Part shown: positions 16,617 through 25,250 of the stretch, in pieces
Layout: the number at the start of each line of letters is the position of its first letter
Position numbering within the stretch: the first letter of the stretch is position 1
Source: Caulobacter sp. UNC358MFTsu5.1
Lineage (GTDB): Bacteria; Pseudomonadota; Alphaproteobacteria; Caulobacterales; Caulobacteraceae
DNA length: 64,000 bases
Assembly (NCBI RefSeq): GCF_000712075.1
Contig: NZ_JONW01000011.1
Span: 186,001 to 250,000 of the forward strand
Direction of reading: 5' to 3'
Notes under the pieces: generated by a model
The model's database searches: none
Seen by the model: only the letters and a program-made list of their open reading frames with translations
Told to the model about the DNA's origin: nothing
Made by a program: the position numbers and the translations under genes

Positions 16617-18938
16617 CTACCGCCGCTTCCCGCGCCGGACGCCCTTCGGCAGGCCGCCGCGCGGCTTGACCGGCGTCCGCGCCCGCACGCCCAGTCGGGG
16701 TTGCGGCGCCTTCGGATCGCGCGGCAGCGCGTCCGTCAGCATCTCGAACACCAGGCCGCCGGTCACGGGCGTGGCCTCGCGCAGCCGCACCTCGACCGCC
16801 AGGCCCAGGGGGAAGCGCTTGCCGGTGCGCTCGCCGACCAGGGCGTGCATGCGGTCGTCGTGGACGAAATACTCCTCGCCCAGGGTCGAGACCGGCACCA
16901 GGCCGTCGGCCCCGGTTTCGTCCAGCTTCACGAACAGGCCGAAGCGGGTGACGCCGGTGATCCGGCCGGTGAAGGTCGCGCCCACCCGGTCGGCCAGGAA
17001 GGCGGCGATGTAGCGGTCGGTGGCGTCGCGCTCGGCCGCCATGGCCCGGCGCTCGGCGTGGGTGATGACCTCGGCGGTGTCCTTGATCTGGGCGATGTCC
17101 TGGTCGGTCAGGCCGTCGTCGCCCAGGCCCAGGGCACGGATCAGGGCCCGGTGCACGATCAGGTCGGCATAGCGGCGGATCGGGCTGGTGAAGTGGGCGT
17201 AGCGGGCCAGGTTCAGGCCGAAGTGGCCCATGTTGTCGGCCGAGTAGTGGGCCTGCATCTGGGTGCGCAGGACCACCTCGTTGATGATCGCCGCGTGCGG
17301 GCTCTCGCGGGTGTCGTCCAGCAGCTTGTTGAACCGCGCCGTCGTCGGGGCCTGGCCCTTGGACCAGGGGATTTCCAGCGTCTGCAGGAACTCGCCCAGG
17401 TTCATCACCTTCTCGTCGCTGGGCGTGTCGTGGACGCGGTAGATCAGCGGCATGCGCTTGGCTTCCAGCGTCTCGGCGGCCGAGACGTTGGCCTGGATCA
17501 TCATCTCCTCGATCAGCTTGTGCGCTTCCAGGCTGGCGCGGCGGGTGATCGACTGGATCTCGCCCTCCTTGATGACGATCCGGCGCTCGTCGCTCTCGAT
17601 GGCCAGGGGCGAGCGGGCCTCGCGACCCTTGCCCATCAGGCGGAAGGCGGCCCACAGGGGCCTCAGGATCGGGTCCAGCAGCGGTCCGGCCTTGTCGGGG
17701 TCCTGGCCGGCGGGCGGGGGCACGCCGTCGATGGCGGCCTGGGCCTGCTCGTAGGACAGCTTGGCGGCCGAACGCATCAGGCCGCGCACGAACTTGTGGC
17801 CCTTCTTGCGGCCGCCGGCGTCGAACACCATCCGCACGGCCAGGGTCGCGCGGTTCTCGCCCTCGCGGAGCGAGCACAGGCCGTTGGACAGGGTCTCGGG
17901 CAGCATCGGCTCCACCCGGTCGGGGAAGTAGACGCTGTTGCCCTTCTCGCGGGCGTCGCGGTCCAGGGCCGAGCCGGGGCGCACATAGGCCGCCACGTCG
18001 GCGATGGCCACCCAGACGATCCAGCCGCCGACGTTCGAGGCGTCCGGATCGGGATGGGCGTAGACGGCGTCGTCGTGGTCGCGGGCGTCCACCGGATCGA
18101 TGGTCACGAACGGCAGGTCGCGCAGGTCGTCGCGGCCCTGCAGGGTCGGCGGCTGGGCGGCCTTGGCCTCGGCCTCGGCTTCTTCCGAGAAGCCGGTCGG
18201 GATGCCGTGGCTGTGGATGGCGATCAGCGAGGCGGCGCGCGGGTCGTCCTCGCTGCCCAGCACCTCCAGGATCTTGCCGAACTTGGGTCCGTAGCGCGAG
18301 CCGGCGCCGCTGACCTGGGCCAGGACCAGGTCGCCCTCCTTGAGGTCGGCGGCGGCCTGGTTGTCGATCAGCAGGCTTTCCTTGGACTTGCGGTCGACCG
18401 GCTCGATGCGGGTCTCGCGACGCGCCTTGCGCACCACGCCCAGGATCTTGTGGGCGCTCTGGCCCAGGCGCTTGATCAGCCGGGCCTCGGTCTCGCCGTT
18501 CTCCAGCGTCTCGAAGCGGACCAGCAGACGGTCGCCCATCCCCGGCGCGCCGCCGGCCGCCTCGCCCTTGCCGGGCGCCAGGCGGACCTGGGGCGTGTCG
18601 TCGGAATCCTTGGTCAGGCGCACATAGAGGTCGCCGTCGGCGTCGCGCTCCACCACGTCGACCACGCCGACCGGGGGCAGGGCGCCGGCCTGGGCGAAGC
18701 CCTTGCGGCCGCGCTTGCCCAGGCTGCCGTCGGCTTCCATGGCCCGCAGCATCTCGCGCAGGGCCCGGCGGTCGGCGCCCTTCAGGCCGAAGTGGCGGGC
18801 GATGTCGGCCTTGCCGCTCTCGCCGGCGTCGCGCAGGAAGGCCAGCAGGGTCTCGCGATCCGGCAGGCCGGCGGGCGGCTTCGCGCTCTTCGACGCGGCG
18901 GGGAACTTGGAGGACTTGGGCGTACGGGGTTTGGCCAT
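16617..18938 (-). CDS. rnr: Ribonuclease R
   Basis: RNase R is a processive 3'-5' exoribonuclease that degrades structured RNA. The 773-residue product has an N-terminal winged-helix-like region (about residues 25-85) and cold-shock domains (about 90-230). The RNB catalytic domain contains FVTIDPVDARDHDDAVYA near residue 278, whose aspartates bind magnesium. A C-terminal S1 domain (GRITGVTRFGLFVKL near residue 650) and a basic tail ending GVRRGKRR follow. Length and architecture are normal. The small Cys-rich gene follows directly and the ArsR gene diverges 77 bases upstream. Confidence 0.95.
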   Translation of the reverse strand: MAKPRTPKSSKFPAASKSAKPPAGLPDRETLLAFLRDAGESGKADIARHFGLKGADRRALREMLRAMEADGSLGKRGRKGFAQAGALPPVGVVDVVERDADGDLYVRLTKDSDDTPQVRLAPGKGEAAGGAPGMGDRLLVRFETLENGETEARLIKRLGQSAHKILGVVRKARRETRIEPVDRKSKESLLIDNQAAADLKEGDLVLAQVSGAGSRYGPKFGKILEVLGSEDDPRAASLIAIHSHGIPTGFSEEAEAEAKAAQPPTLQGRDDLRDLPFVTIDPVDARDHDDAVYAHPDPDASNVGGWIVWVAIADVAAYVRPGSALDRDAREKGNSVYFPDRVEPMLPETLSNGLCSLREGENRATLAVRMVFDAGGRKKGHKFVRGLMRSAAKLSYEQAQAAIDGVPPPAGQDPDKAGPLLDPILRPLWAAFRLMGKGREARSPLAIESDERRIVIKEGEIQSITRRASLEAHKLIEEMMIQANVSAAETLEAKRMPLIYRVHDTPSDEKVMNLGEFLQTLEIPWSKGQAPTTARFNKLLDDTRESPHAAIINEVVLRTQMQAHYSADNMGHFGLNLARYAHFTSPIRRYADLIVHRALIRALGLGDDGLTDQDIAQIKDTAEVITHAERRAMAAERDATDRYIAAFLADRVGATFTGRITGVTRFGLFVKLDETGADGLVPVSTLGEEYFVHDDRMHALVGERTGKRFPLGLAVEVRLREATPVTGGLVFEMLTDALPRDPKAPQPRLGVRARTPVKPRGGLPKGVRRGKRR

Positions 18939-19015
18939 GACGCACGTCTAGCGCGTCGAGGTCCCGATGTCGTCACTCCCCGGGGCCATTTGCTTCCGGC
19001 GCGGGCGCATCGCAT

Positions 19016-19318
19016 ATGAGGGACATGGAAGACGCGCCGCGCATCGTGCTGGACGAACGCCAGGTGAACCTGATCGCCAAGGCCTTGGCCGAACCGCGCC
19101 GCCGCCAGATCCTCAAGGAAGTCGGCGCCGCCAGCGAGCCCACGCCGTGCGGCGCGGTGGCCCAGCATGTCGCCGTCAGCGCCGCCACCTTCTCGCACCA
19201 CATGAAGGAACTGGAGACGGCGGGGCTGATCCGCATCTGCCGCCAGGGCAAGTTCGCCTTCCTGGTCCTGCAGCGCGACGTCCTGAACGCCTATCTGGCC
19301 CAGCTCGCCGAAATCTGA
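19016..19318 (+). CDS. ArsR-family transcriptional regulator
   Basis: The 100-residue product is a stand-alone winged helix protein. ALAEPRRRQILKEVG near residue 23 is the usual ArsR opening and FSHHMKELETAGLI near residue 62 is the recognition helix with the HxxxLExAGL pattern. No metal-binding Cys motif (ELCVCDL) is present, so it may sense a small molecule or redox state instead. A second ATG at 19025 is also possible. The SDR gene lies 114 bases downstream behind a perfect palindrome that is the best candidate operator. Confidence 0.88.
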   Translation: MRDMEDAPRIVLDERQVNLIAKALAEPRRRQILKEVGAASEPTPCGAVAQHVAVSAATFSHHMKELETAGLIRICRQGKFAFLVLQRDVLNAYLAQLAEI

Positions 19319-19351
19319 CTCCGCCCGCGAAAAAACTCGCGGCCCCGTCCG

Positions 19352-19385
19352 TTGAATCACTTCGATACATATCTAAGTATCGAAG
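19352..19385 (+). promoter_or_regulatory. Promoter and palindromic operator of the SDR gene
   Basis: CTTCGATAC (19360-19368) and GTATCGAAG (19377-19385) are perfect inverted arms around an 8-base AT-rich centre. A possible -35 TTGAAT (19352-19357) and -10 TAAGTA (19374-19379), 16 bases apart, overlap the palindrome, so a bound ArsR dimer would block transcription. The gene start is 48 bases downstream. The AT-rich sequence stands out from its GC-rich surroundings. Confidence 0.6.
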
Positions 19386-19432
19386 CGTTCGCCGCTTAAG
19401 GCGACCGGCCAACGGCCGAACGGAGAGAGATC

Positions 19433-20182
19433 ATGAGCAAGCTTTCAGGCAAGACCGCCGTCGTCACGGGCGCGTCCAAGGGCATCGGGGCCGCCATCGC
19501 CAAGGCCCTGGCCGCGGAAGGCGCGGCGGTGGCCGTCAACTACGCCTCCAGCCGCGAGGGCGCCGACAAGGTGGTGGCCGAGATCATCGCCGCCGGCGGC
19601 AAGGCCATCGCCGTCCAGGGTTCGGTGGGCAAGGACGGGGACATCGTGCGCCTGTTCGACGAAACCCAGAAGGCGTTCGGCGGCGTCGACATCCTGGTCA
19701 ACAACGCGGGCGTCTACGCCTTCGCGCCGATCGAGGAGGTGACCGAGGCCGAGTACCGCCGCCAGTTCGACACCAACGTCCTGGGCGTCCTGCTGGCCAC
19801 CCGGGAAGCGGCCAAGCGCTTCGGTCCGGACGGCGGCAGCGTGATCAACATCAGCTCGGCGGCGACCACGGTCGATATCCCGACCGCCTCGGTCTACACG
19901 GCCACCAAGGCCTCGGTGGACTCCATCACCCGCGTGCTGGCCAAGGAGCTGGGTCCGCGCAAGATCCGGGTCAACAGCCTCTCGCCCGGCGCGGTCGAGA
20001 CCGAAGGCACCCACGCCATGGGCATCATCGGCAGCGATCTCGAGACCCAGATGGTCGCCCAGACCCCGCTGGGCCGCATGGGCCAGCCGTCCGACATCGC
20101 GCCGGTGGCGGTCTTCCTGGCCTCGCCCGAGAGCTTCTGGATCACCGGCGAGATCATCGCCGTGGCCGGCGGCAACCGCTAG
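19433..20182 (+). CDS. Short-chain dehydrogenase/reductase
   Basis: The 249-residue product is a classical SDR: cofactor motif TGASKGIG near residues 12-19, NNAG near residue 88, catalytic Ser in ISSAATT, and Tyr155/Lys159 in YTATK. The start after a purine-rich GGAGAGAG site is clear. Sequence resembles the glucose 1-dehydrogenase/3-oxoacyl-ACP reductase type, but this level of similarity does not fix the substrate. The basic residues in NYASSREG after the second strand suggest NADP(H). It is probably controlled by the upstream ArsR protein. Confidence 0.9.
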   Translation: MSKLSGKTAVVTGASKGIGAAIAKALAAEGAAVAVNYASSREGADKVVAEIIAAGGKAIAVQGSVGKDGDIVRLFDETQKAFGGVDILVNNAGVYAFAPIEEVTEAEYRRQFDTNVLGVLLATREAAKRFGPDGGSVINISSAATTVDIPTASVYTATKASVDSITRVLAKELGPRKIRVNSLSPGAVETEGTHAMGIIGSDLETQMVAQTPLGRMGQPSDIAPVAVFLASPESFWITGEIIAVAGGNR

Positions 20183-20224
20183 CCGGCCGGTGGAGGCGCG
20201 CCGAGCGTCCGCTCGGCGCGGCCT

Positions 20225-20593
20225 TCAGTACAGGTCCTCGATCCGCTGCGGCGTGGCCTGGGCCGGCGGCGGTTCGGGCTTCTTCTCGACGGGAGCCGGC
20301 GTCGCGGGCGGGGTCTCTACGACCGGCGCCTCATCGGCGGGGGTCTCCGCGACCTCCTCGACCGGCTTGGGCTTCTCGACGACGGGCGGCGGGGGCGGGG
20401 CGGCCTCGGCGACCGCCGGGGTGGCGTCGCGCACCGGCACGCCCGAGACCTCGGCCAGGGGCGCGGTCGAGACCGCCTGGTGGTCGGTCTTGTCCAGGGC
20501 GCCCTTGAGGCCGAACACGAAGCCGCCGACGCTGACGGCCGACAGGATCACGACCACGAGGGGCAGCGGCAGGGGGCGTTCGAGCGACGTCAT
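20225..20593 (-). CDS. Membrane-anchored Pro/Glu/Ala-rich protein
   Basis: The 122-residue product has one N-terminal hydrophobic helix (about residues 10-30, PLPLVVVILSAVSVGGFVFG). A low-complexity tail dominated by Pro, Ala, Glu and Val follows. The layout (short cytosolic start, one helix, extended Pro-rich segment) suggests a periplasm-spanning linker or TonB-like extension, but there is no TonB C-terminal domain. The function is unknown. It lies 50 bases downstream of topA on the same strand. Confidence 0.55.
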   Translation of the reverse strand: MTSLERPLPLPLVVVILSAVSVGGFVFGLKGALDKTDHQAVSTAPLAEVSGVPVRDATPAVAEAAPPPPPVVEKPKPVEEVAETPADEAPVVETPPATPAPVEKKPEPPPAQATPQRIEDLY

Positions 20594-20643
20594 GGACTGA
20601 GCTTAACCCCCAATTTTCCCCCGACCAAGGGCGCCGAGGCGCG

Positions 20644-23319
20644 TCACGCCTCGGCTTTGGCCTTCTTGGCGGCGGGCTTCTTGGCCGCCGCGGGCTTCTT
20701 CGCGGCCGGCTTCTTGGCGGGGGCCTTCTTGGCCGGAGCCTCGCCGTCGGTCGCGGCTTTCGCCTTGGCCGGAGCCTTCTTCGCCGCCGCTTTCTTCGCC
20801 GGCTTCTTGCCGCCGCCCTTGGCGACGCGGTCGGCGATCAGGGCCACCGCTTCTTCCAGGGTCAGGGCCGCCGGATCGGCGCCCTTGGGCACGTTGGCGT
20901 TGGTGTCGCCGTGCTTGATGTAGGGGCCGAAGCGGCCCGACAGCACGCGGACCGGCTTACCGTCTTCCGGGTGGTTGCCCAGCTCGGCCAGAGCGGCCGC
21001 CTGGCCGCGCTGCGGACGCCCGCCGCCGGCCCGCTTGTCGGCCAGCAGGCTGACGGCGCGGTTCAGGCCGATGTCGAAGACGTCTTCCGGGTTCTCCAGG
21101 TTGGCGTAGGTGCCGTCGTGCAGCACGAACGGCCCGAAGCGTCCGAGGCCCGCCGTGATGACCTTGCCGTCGTCCGGGTGCTTGCCGACCTCGCGGGGCA
21201 GGGACAGCAGGCGCAGGGCCTTCTCCAGGTCGACCGCCGCCGCCGTCCAGCCCTTAGGCAGGCTGGAGCGCTTGGGCTTGTCGCCGCTGTCGGCCGCCGC
21301 CAGTTCCTCGACATAGGGGCCGAAGCGGCCGTTCTTCAGCCACACAGCGCGGCCGGTCTCGGGATTGATCCCCAGCTCCTTGTCGGCCGTCTCGGCCTCG
21401 CCTTCGCCCTCGCCGCTGGTGGCCAGCTGGCGGGTGTAGCGGCATTCCGGATAGTTCGAGCAGCCGATGAAGGCCCCGAACTTGCCGGTCTTCAGCGACA
21501 GTTGCCCCGTGCCGCAGGTCGGGCAGGCGCGCGGGTTCGATCCGTCGCCCTTGTCGGGGAAGATGTGCGGGCCCAGGGCCTCGTTCAGGGCGTCCAGGAC
21601 GTTGGTGGTGCGCAGCTCGGCGATCTCGCCGACGGCGGCCGCGAAGTCCTTCCAGAAGTCGCGCAGGAACTGCTTCCAGTCCAGCTTGCCGTCCGACACC
21701 AGGTCCAGCTGCTCTTCCAGGGCGGCGGTGAAGTCGTACTCCACGTAGCGGCGGAAGAACTGCTCGAGGAACGCGGTGACCAGCCGGCCCTTGTCCTCGG
21801 GGATGAAGCGCTGCTTCTCCATGCGGACATAGGCGCGGTCGCGCAGCACGGTCAGGACCGAGGCGTAGGTCGAGGGGCGGCCGATGCCCAGCTCTTCCAT
21901 CTTCTTGACGAGGCTGGCTTCCGAGTAGCGCGGCGGCGGCTCGGTGAAGTGCTGGTCGGCGCGGGCGTCCAGCACCTTGGCGGCGGCGCCTTCCTCGATG
22001 GCCGGCAGGCGGGCGCTGTCCTCGTCGCCTTCGTCGTCGCGGCCTTCCTCGTAGACGGCCAGGTAGCCGGGGAACAGCACGACCTGGCCCGTGGCGCGCA
22101 GGCCGGTCTGGCCGTCGGCGCTCTCCAGGTCGACCGTCGTGCGCTCGATGCGGGCGCTCTCCATCTGGGAGGCGATCATCCGCTTCCAGATCAGCTCGTA
22201 CAGGCGGCCCAGGTCGGGCTCCAGGCGCAGCGAGCCGGGGTTGCGGCGCAGGCTGGTCGGACGGATGGCTTCGTGGGCCTCCTGGGCGTTCTTGGCCTTG
22301 GCCTTGTAGTAGCGGGGGGTTTCGGGGACGTAGGTCTCGCCGTAGACGTTGCCGATCACGCTGCGCGCCTCGGCGATGCCCTCGGGCTCGACCGACACGC
22401 CGTCGGTCCGCATGTAGGTGATCAGGCCGACGGTCTCGCCGCCGATGTCGATGCCTTCGTACAGCTTCTGGGCGGCCTGCATGGTGCGTTGGGCCGAGAA
22501 GCCCAGCTTGCGGGCGGCTTCTTGTTGAAGCGTCGAGGTGGTGAAGGGCGGGGCGGGCGAGCGCTTGCCGGGCTTCTTCTCGACGGCGGCGACCTTGAAC
22601 ACGGCCTTCTGCACGGCGGCCTTGGCGGCCAGGGCCGAGCCTTCGTTGGCCAGGTCGAACTTGGTGAGCTTCTTGCCCTCGTGCTTGGCCAGGCGGGCCA
22701 GGAACGGCTCGGCGCCGGCCGTGACGTCGGCCTCGACGGTCCAGTATTCCTGGGTCTTGAAGCGCTCGATCTCCAGCTCGCGGTCGACGATCAGGCGCAG
22801 GCAGACCGACTGCACGCGGCCGGCCGAGCGGCTGCCGGGCAGCTTGCGCCACAGCACGGGCGAGAGGGTGAAGCCGACCAGGTAGTCCAGGGCGCGGCGG
22901 GCGAGGTAGGCCTCGACCAGCTCCATGTCGATGTCGCGCGGATTGGCCATGGCGTCGAGGACGGACGCCTTGGTGATGGCGTTGAAGGTGACGCGCTGGA
23001 CGGCCTTGTCCTTCAGCGCCTTCTTCTTCTGCAGCACCTCCAGCACGTGCCAGCTGATGGCTTCCCCTTCGCGGTCGGGGTCGGTGGCCAGGATCAGGCG
23101 GTCGGCCCCCTTCAGGGCGTCGACGATGTCGGACACGCGCTTGGTGGCCTTGCCGTCGACCTCCCAGCTCATGGCGAAGTCGTTGTCCGGCTCGACCGAA
23201 CCGTCCTTCGACGGCAAGTCCCGGATGTGACCGTACGAGGCGAGAACCTTGTAGTCGGACCCGAGGTACTTGTTGATGGTCTTGGCCTTGGCCGGGCTCT
23301 CGACGACGACGACGTTCAT
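20644..23319 (-). CDS. topA: DNA topoisomerase I
   Basis: TopA relaxes negative supercoils. The 891-residue product starts MNVVVVESPAKAKTINKYLG, the Toprim entry; acidic residues follow in DPDREGEAISWH. The active-site Tyr302 lies in LITYMRTDG. A CPTCG...CSNYPECRY zinc motif and several GRFGPYV C-terminal repeats follow. The last 55 residues are an Ala/Lys/Pro tail resembling histone H1. The start at 23319 is fixed by the conserved first residues. Upstream on the same strand are dprA and the DUF4160/DUF2442 genes. Confidence 0.97.
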   Translation of the reverse strand: MNVVVVESPAKAKTINKYLGSDYKVLASYGHIRDLPSKDGSVEPDNDFAMSWEVDGKATKRVSDIVDALKGADRLILATDPDREGEAISWHVLEVLQKKKALKDKAVQRVTFNAITKASVLDAMANPRDIDMELVEAYLARRALDYLVGFTLSPVLWRKLPGSRSAGRVQSVCLRLIVDRELEIERFKTQEYWTVEADVTAGAEPFLARLAKHEGKKLTKFDLANEGSALAAKAAVQKAVFKVAAVEKKPGKRSPAPPFTTSTLQQEAARKLGFSAQRTMQAAQKLYEGIDIGGETVGLITYMRTDGVSVEPEGIAEARSVIGNVYGETYVPETPRYYKAKAKNAQEAHEAIRPTSLRRNPGSLRLEPDLGRLYELIWKRMIASQMESARIERTTVDLESADGQTGLRATGQVVLFPGYLAVYEEGRDDEGDEDSARLPAIEEGAAAKVLDARADQHFTEPPPRYSEASLVKKMEELGIGRPSTYASVLTVLRDRAYVRMEKQRFIPEDKGRLVTAFLEQFFRRYVEYDFTAALEEQLDLVSDGKLDWKQFLRDFWKDFAAAVGEIAELRTTNVLDALNEALGPHIFPDKGDGSNPRACPTCGTGQLSLKTGKFGAFIGCSNYPECRYTRQLATSGEGEGEAETADKELGINPETGRAVWLKNGRFGPYVEELAAADSGDKPKRSSLPKGWTAAAVDLEKALRLLSLPREVGKHPDDGKVITAGLGRFGPFVLHDGTYANLENPEDVFDIGLNRAVSLLADKRAGGGRPQRGQAAALAELGNHPEDGKPVRVLSGRFGPYIKHGDTNANVPKGADPAALTLEEAVALIADRVAKGGGKKPAKKAAAKKAPAKAKAATDGEAPAKKAPAKKPAAKKPAAAKKPAAKKAKAEA

Positions 23320-23406
23320 TAGGACCTTGATGCCTGGGAAAAGGGTTCGTCCTCCAGGGCGAACCGAGGCGGCGAGGGCCGGAAAGTGGGGGCGTCCCCA
23401 GGGGTC

Positions 23407-23465
23407 TGTCAACGGCGGCCGTGGCCGACCGCGCATTTGGTTCCCGGCTCTCTCTATAGAGAGAG
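23407..23465 (-). promoter_or_regulatory. topA: Putative topA control region with an 18-bp palindrome
   Basis: CTCTCTCTATAGAGAGAG (23448-23465) is a perfect palindrome 17 bases after the DUF2442 stop. Further toward topA the minus strand holds TTGACA (23412-23407), a good -35 box, but a matching -10 was not clear. The 163-base gap before topA suggests its own promoter. The palindrome could be an operator or a transcript-end hairpin. Confidence 0.4.
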
Positions 23466-23482
23466 GAATATTTGGGCGTCGC

Positions 23483-23890
23483 TCAGCGGCTGGCGGTCTT
23501 GCGGGGGCGACCGCCCTTGGCCCCATTGGCGCGGGCGGCGGCGGCCTTGGCGGGAGACGTGCCGCGACCGGCGATCCGGGCCATATGGGCCTTCGTGCCG
23601 AAGACCCCGGCGGCCAGACCGGGAATCGACAGATCGACGTCCAAGTCTTCCCAGTGCAGGCCGTAACCGGCGCCAAGGATGACGACCTGGGCCAATTGTT
23701 CGTCGGTGGCGTTTTCGAGCCCCTGCCCCAGGCGCGCGGGAAAGGCGAAGGCAGAACCGTTGGTCAGCTCGATGAGGATACGTCCCGTCGCCCGGTCGTA
23801 GCGGGCGGAAGCGGCTCTGGGTTCGGTCAAGGCGAGTTGCTCGCCAAGCGCTGCGGCTGCGTCGAGTTCAGCGTCGGTTGGGTCAGCCAT
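23483..23890 (-). CDS. DUF2442 protein
   Basis: The 135-residue product has the DUF2442 core: ARYDRATGRILIELTNGSAFAFP and, near residue 80, GLHWEDLDVDLSIPGL...GVFGT. The tail AKAAAARANGAKGGRPRK contains a GRPRK AT-hook-like element, so it may bind DNA. Its start overlaps the end of the DUF4160 gene by eight bases. DUF4160-DUF2442 pairs recur in many genomes and look like two-gene modules. A toxin-antitoxin-like role has been suggested by such layouts but I know of no proof. Confidence 0.85.
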   Translation of the reverse strand: MADPTDAELDAAAALGEQLALTEPRAASARYDRATGRILIELTNGSAFAFPARLGQGLENATDEQLAQVVILGAGYGLHWEDLDVDLSIPGLAAGVFGTKAHMARIAGRGTSPAKAAAARANGAKGGRPRKTASR

Positions 23891-24122
23891 GAAGTTCGTT
23901 CCATCGCAGTAGCAGGTCGTCCCGCTGCGCGCGGATAATCGCCAGGGCTCGGCGGGCCTCGGCTCGGTTCATGCCTTTGGTCCAAACCACTCTTGGCTCT
24001 TCGTCGGGACCCAGGAGTTCGATCTTTGCTTCTCCATCTCCGAACACGTGAACATGAGCCGGAGGATGGTCCTCCAGATAGATGACGACCCTCATCCCCG
24101 ACGCTCGGTGGACGGTGACCAT
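23883..24122 (-). CDS. DUF4160 protein
   Basis: The 79-residue product has the DUF4160 signature YLEDHPPAHVHVFGDGEAKI near residues 15-34 and ends in a Glu/Arg-rich helix (AEARRALAIIRAQRDDLL). It precedes and overlaps the DUF2442 gene, the usual order of this pair. The HxPPHxHV pattern could bind a metal or nucleotide, but no activity is established to my knowledge. It begins 27 bases after the dprA stop and may share the dprA transcript. Confidence 0.85.
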   Translation of the reverse strand: MVTVHRASGMRVVIYLEDHPPAHVHVFGDGEAKIELLGPDEEPRVVWTKGMNRAEARRALAIIRAQRDDLLLRWNELHG

Positions 24123-24149
24123 CTCAATTTAACCCATCACGTTCGGTTT

Positions 24150-25250
24150 TCAAGTTCCCGCCACCATCCCGCCCGGCAGCAGTTCGGCCCGTTCGGCCAG
24201 GGCCAGTTCGACCAGGGCCGCCATCACCGCCGAGGTCGGGGCCCTGGTGGCGCGGACCAGTTCGTCGCGGGAAACCGGGGTGGGGGAGAGCAGGCGGGCC
24301 AGGTCCTCGCGCAGGGCGTCGTGGTCGACTTCGGCGCCCTCGTCCTCGGGAACGTAGGGCCGTTCGCGCTCGCGCAGGTGGGCCTGGCCCGACAGCGAGC
24401 GCAGCACGTCATCGACGCCCTCGCACAGGATCGCGCCCTGGCGGATCAGGTCGTTGGGGCCCTTGGCGCGGGGATCGAGCGGCGAGCCGGGCACGGCGAA
24501 GACGTCGCGGCCCTGTTCGGCGGCCAGGCGGGCGGTGATCAGCGAGCCGGACTTCAGCTCGGCCTCGACGACGATCACGCCCAGGGACAGGCCCGAGATG
24601 ATGCGGTTGCGGCGCGGGAAATCCTTGGCGATGGCCCGGCGGTCGGGGGCGCTCTCGCTGACCACGCAGCCGCCTTCGCCGGCGATGCGGGCGTGCAGGG
24701 CGGCGTGCTCGGGCGGGTAGATGTCGCTGACCCCGCCGCCCAGCACGGCGATCGTGCCGGTGGCCAGGGCGCCCTCGTGGGCCGCGCCGTCGACGCCGCG
24801 GGCCAGGCCCGACACCACCACATAGCCGTGCCGGCCCAGCTCGGCGGCCAGTTGGCGCGCGAAGCGCTGGCCGCCGGCCGAGGCGATCCGCGCCCCGACG
24901 ATGGCCAGGCTGGGCTGGGACAGGAGCTCGGCGCGGCCCAGGGCCCACAGCACCGGCGGCGGCGGGTCCAGGGCGGCCAGGCGGGGCGGGTAGTCGGGCT
25001 CGCAGGCGCAGATCAGCCGCGCGCCGAGGCGGGCGCCGCTTTCCAGCTCCTGGAGGATCTCGGACTCGGGCGGCGGACGCAGGGGCGTGGCGCGGCCGGC
25101 GCGACGGGCCAGGTCGGGCAGGGCGGCCAGGGCCCGCTCGGGCGAGCCGAAGCGCGAGATCAGATGGTCGAAGGCGACGGGGCCGACCGTCTCGGTGCGC
25201 GCCAGCCTGAGCCAGGCCAGGCGCTCTGTGTCCGAGAGGCCCCGCGTCAT
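24150..25250 (-). CDS. dprA: DNA-processing protein DprA
   Basis: DprA loads RecA on incoming single-stranded DNA in transformation. The 366-residue product has an N-terminal helix-hairpin-helix/SAM-like part. The Rossmann-type DprA domain carries AIVGARIASAGGQRFARQL near residue 114, VVSGLARGVDGAAHEGAL near residue 142 and FPRRNRIISGLS near residue 207. A winged-helix C domain completes it, so all three expected parts are there. The start overlaps the plsY stop by ATGA. Confidence 0.95.
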   Translation of the reverse strand: MTRGLSDTERLAWLRLARTETVGPVAFDHLISRFGSPERALAALPDLARRAGRATPLRPPPESEILQELESGARLGARLICACEPDYPPRLAALDPPPPVLWALGRAELLSQPSLAIVGARIASAGGQRFARQLAAELGRHGYVVVSGLARGVDGAAHEGALATGTIAVLGGGVSDIYPPEHAALHARIAGEGGCVVSESAPDRRAIAKDFPRRNRIISGLSLGVIVVEAELKSGSLITARLAAEQGRDVFAVPGSPLDPRAKGPNDLIRQGAILCEGVDDVLRSLSGQAHLRERERPYVPEDEGAEVDHDALREDLARLLSPTPVSRDELVRATRAPTSAVMAALVELALAERAELLPGGMVAGT

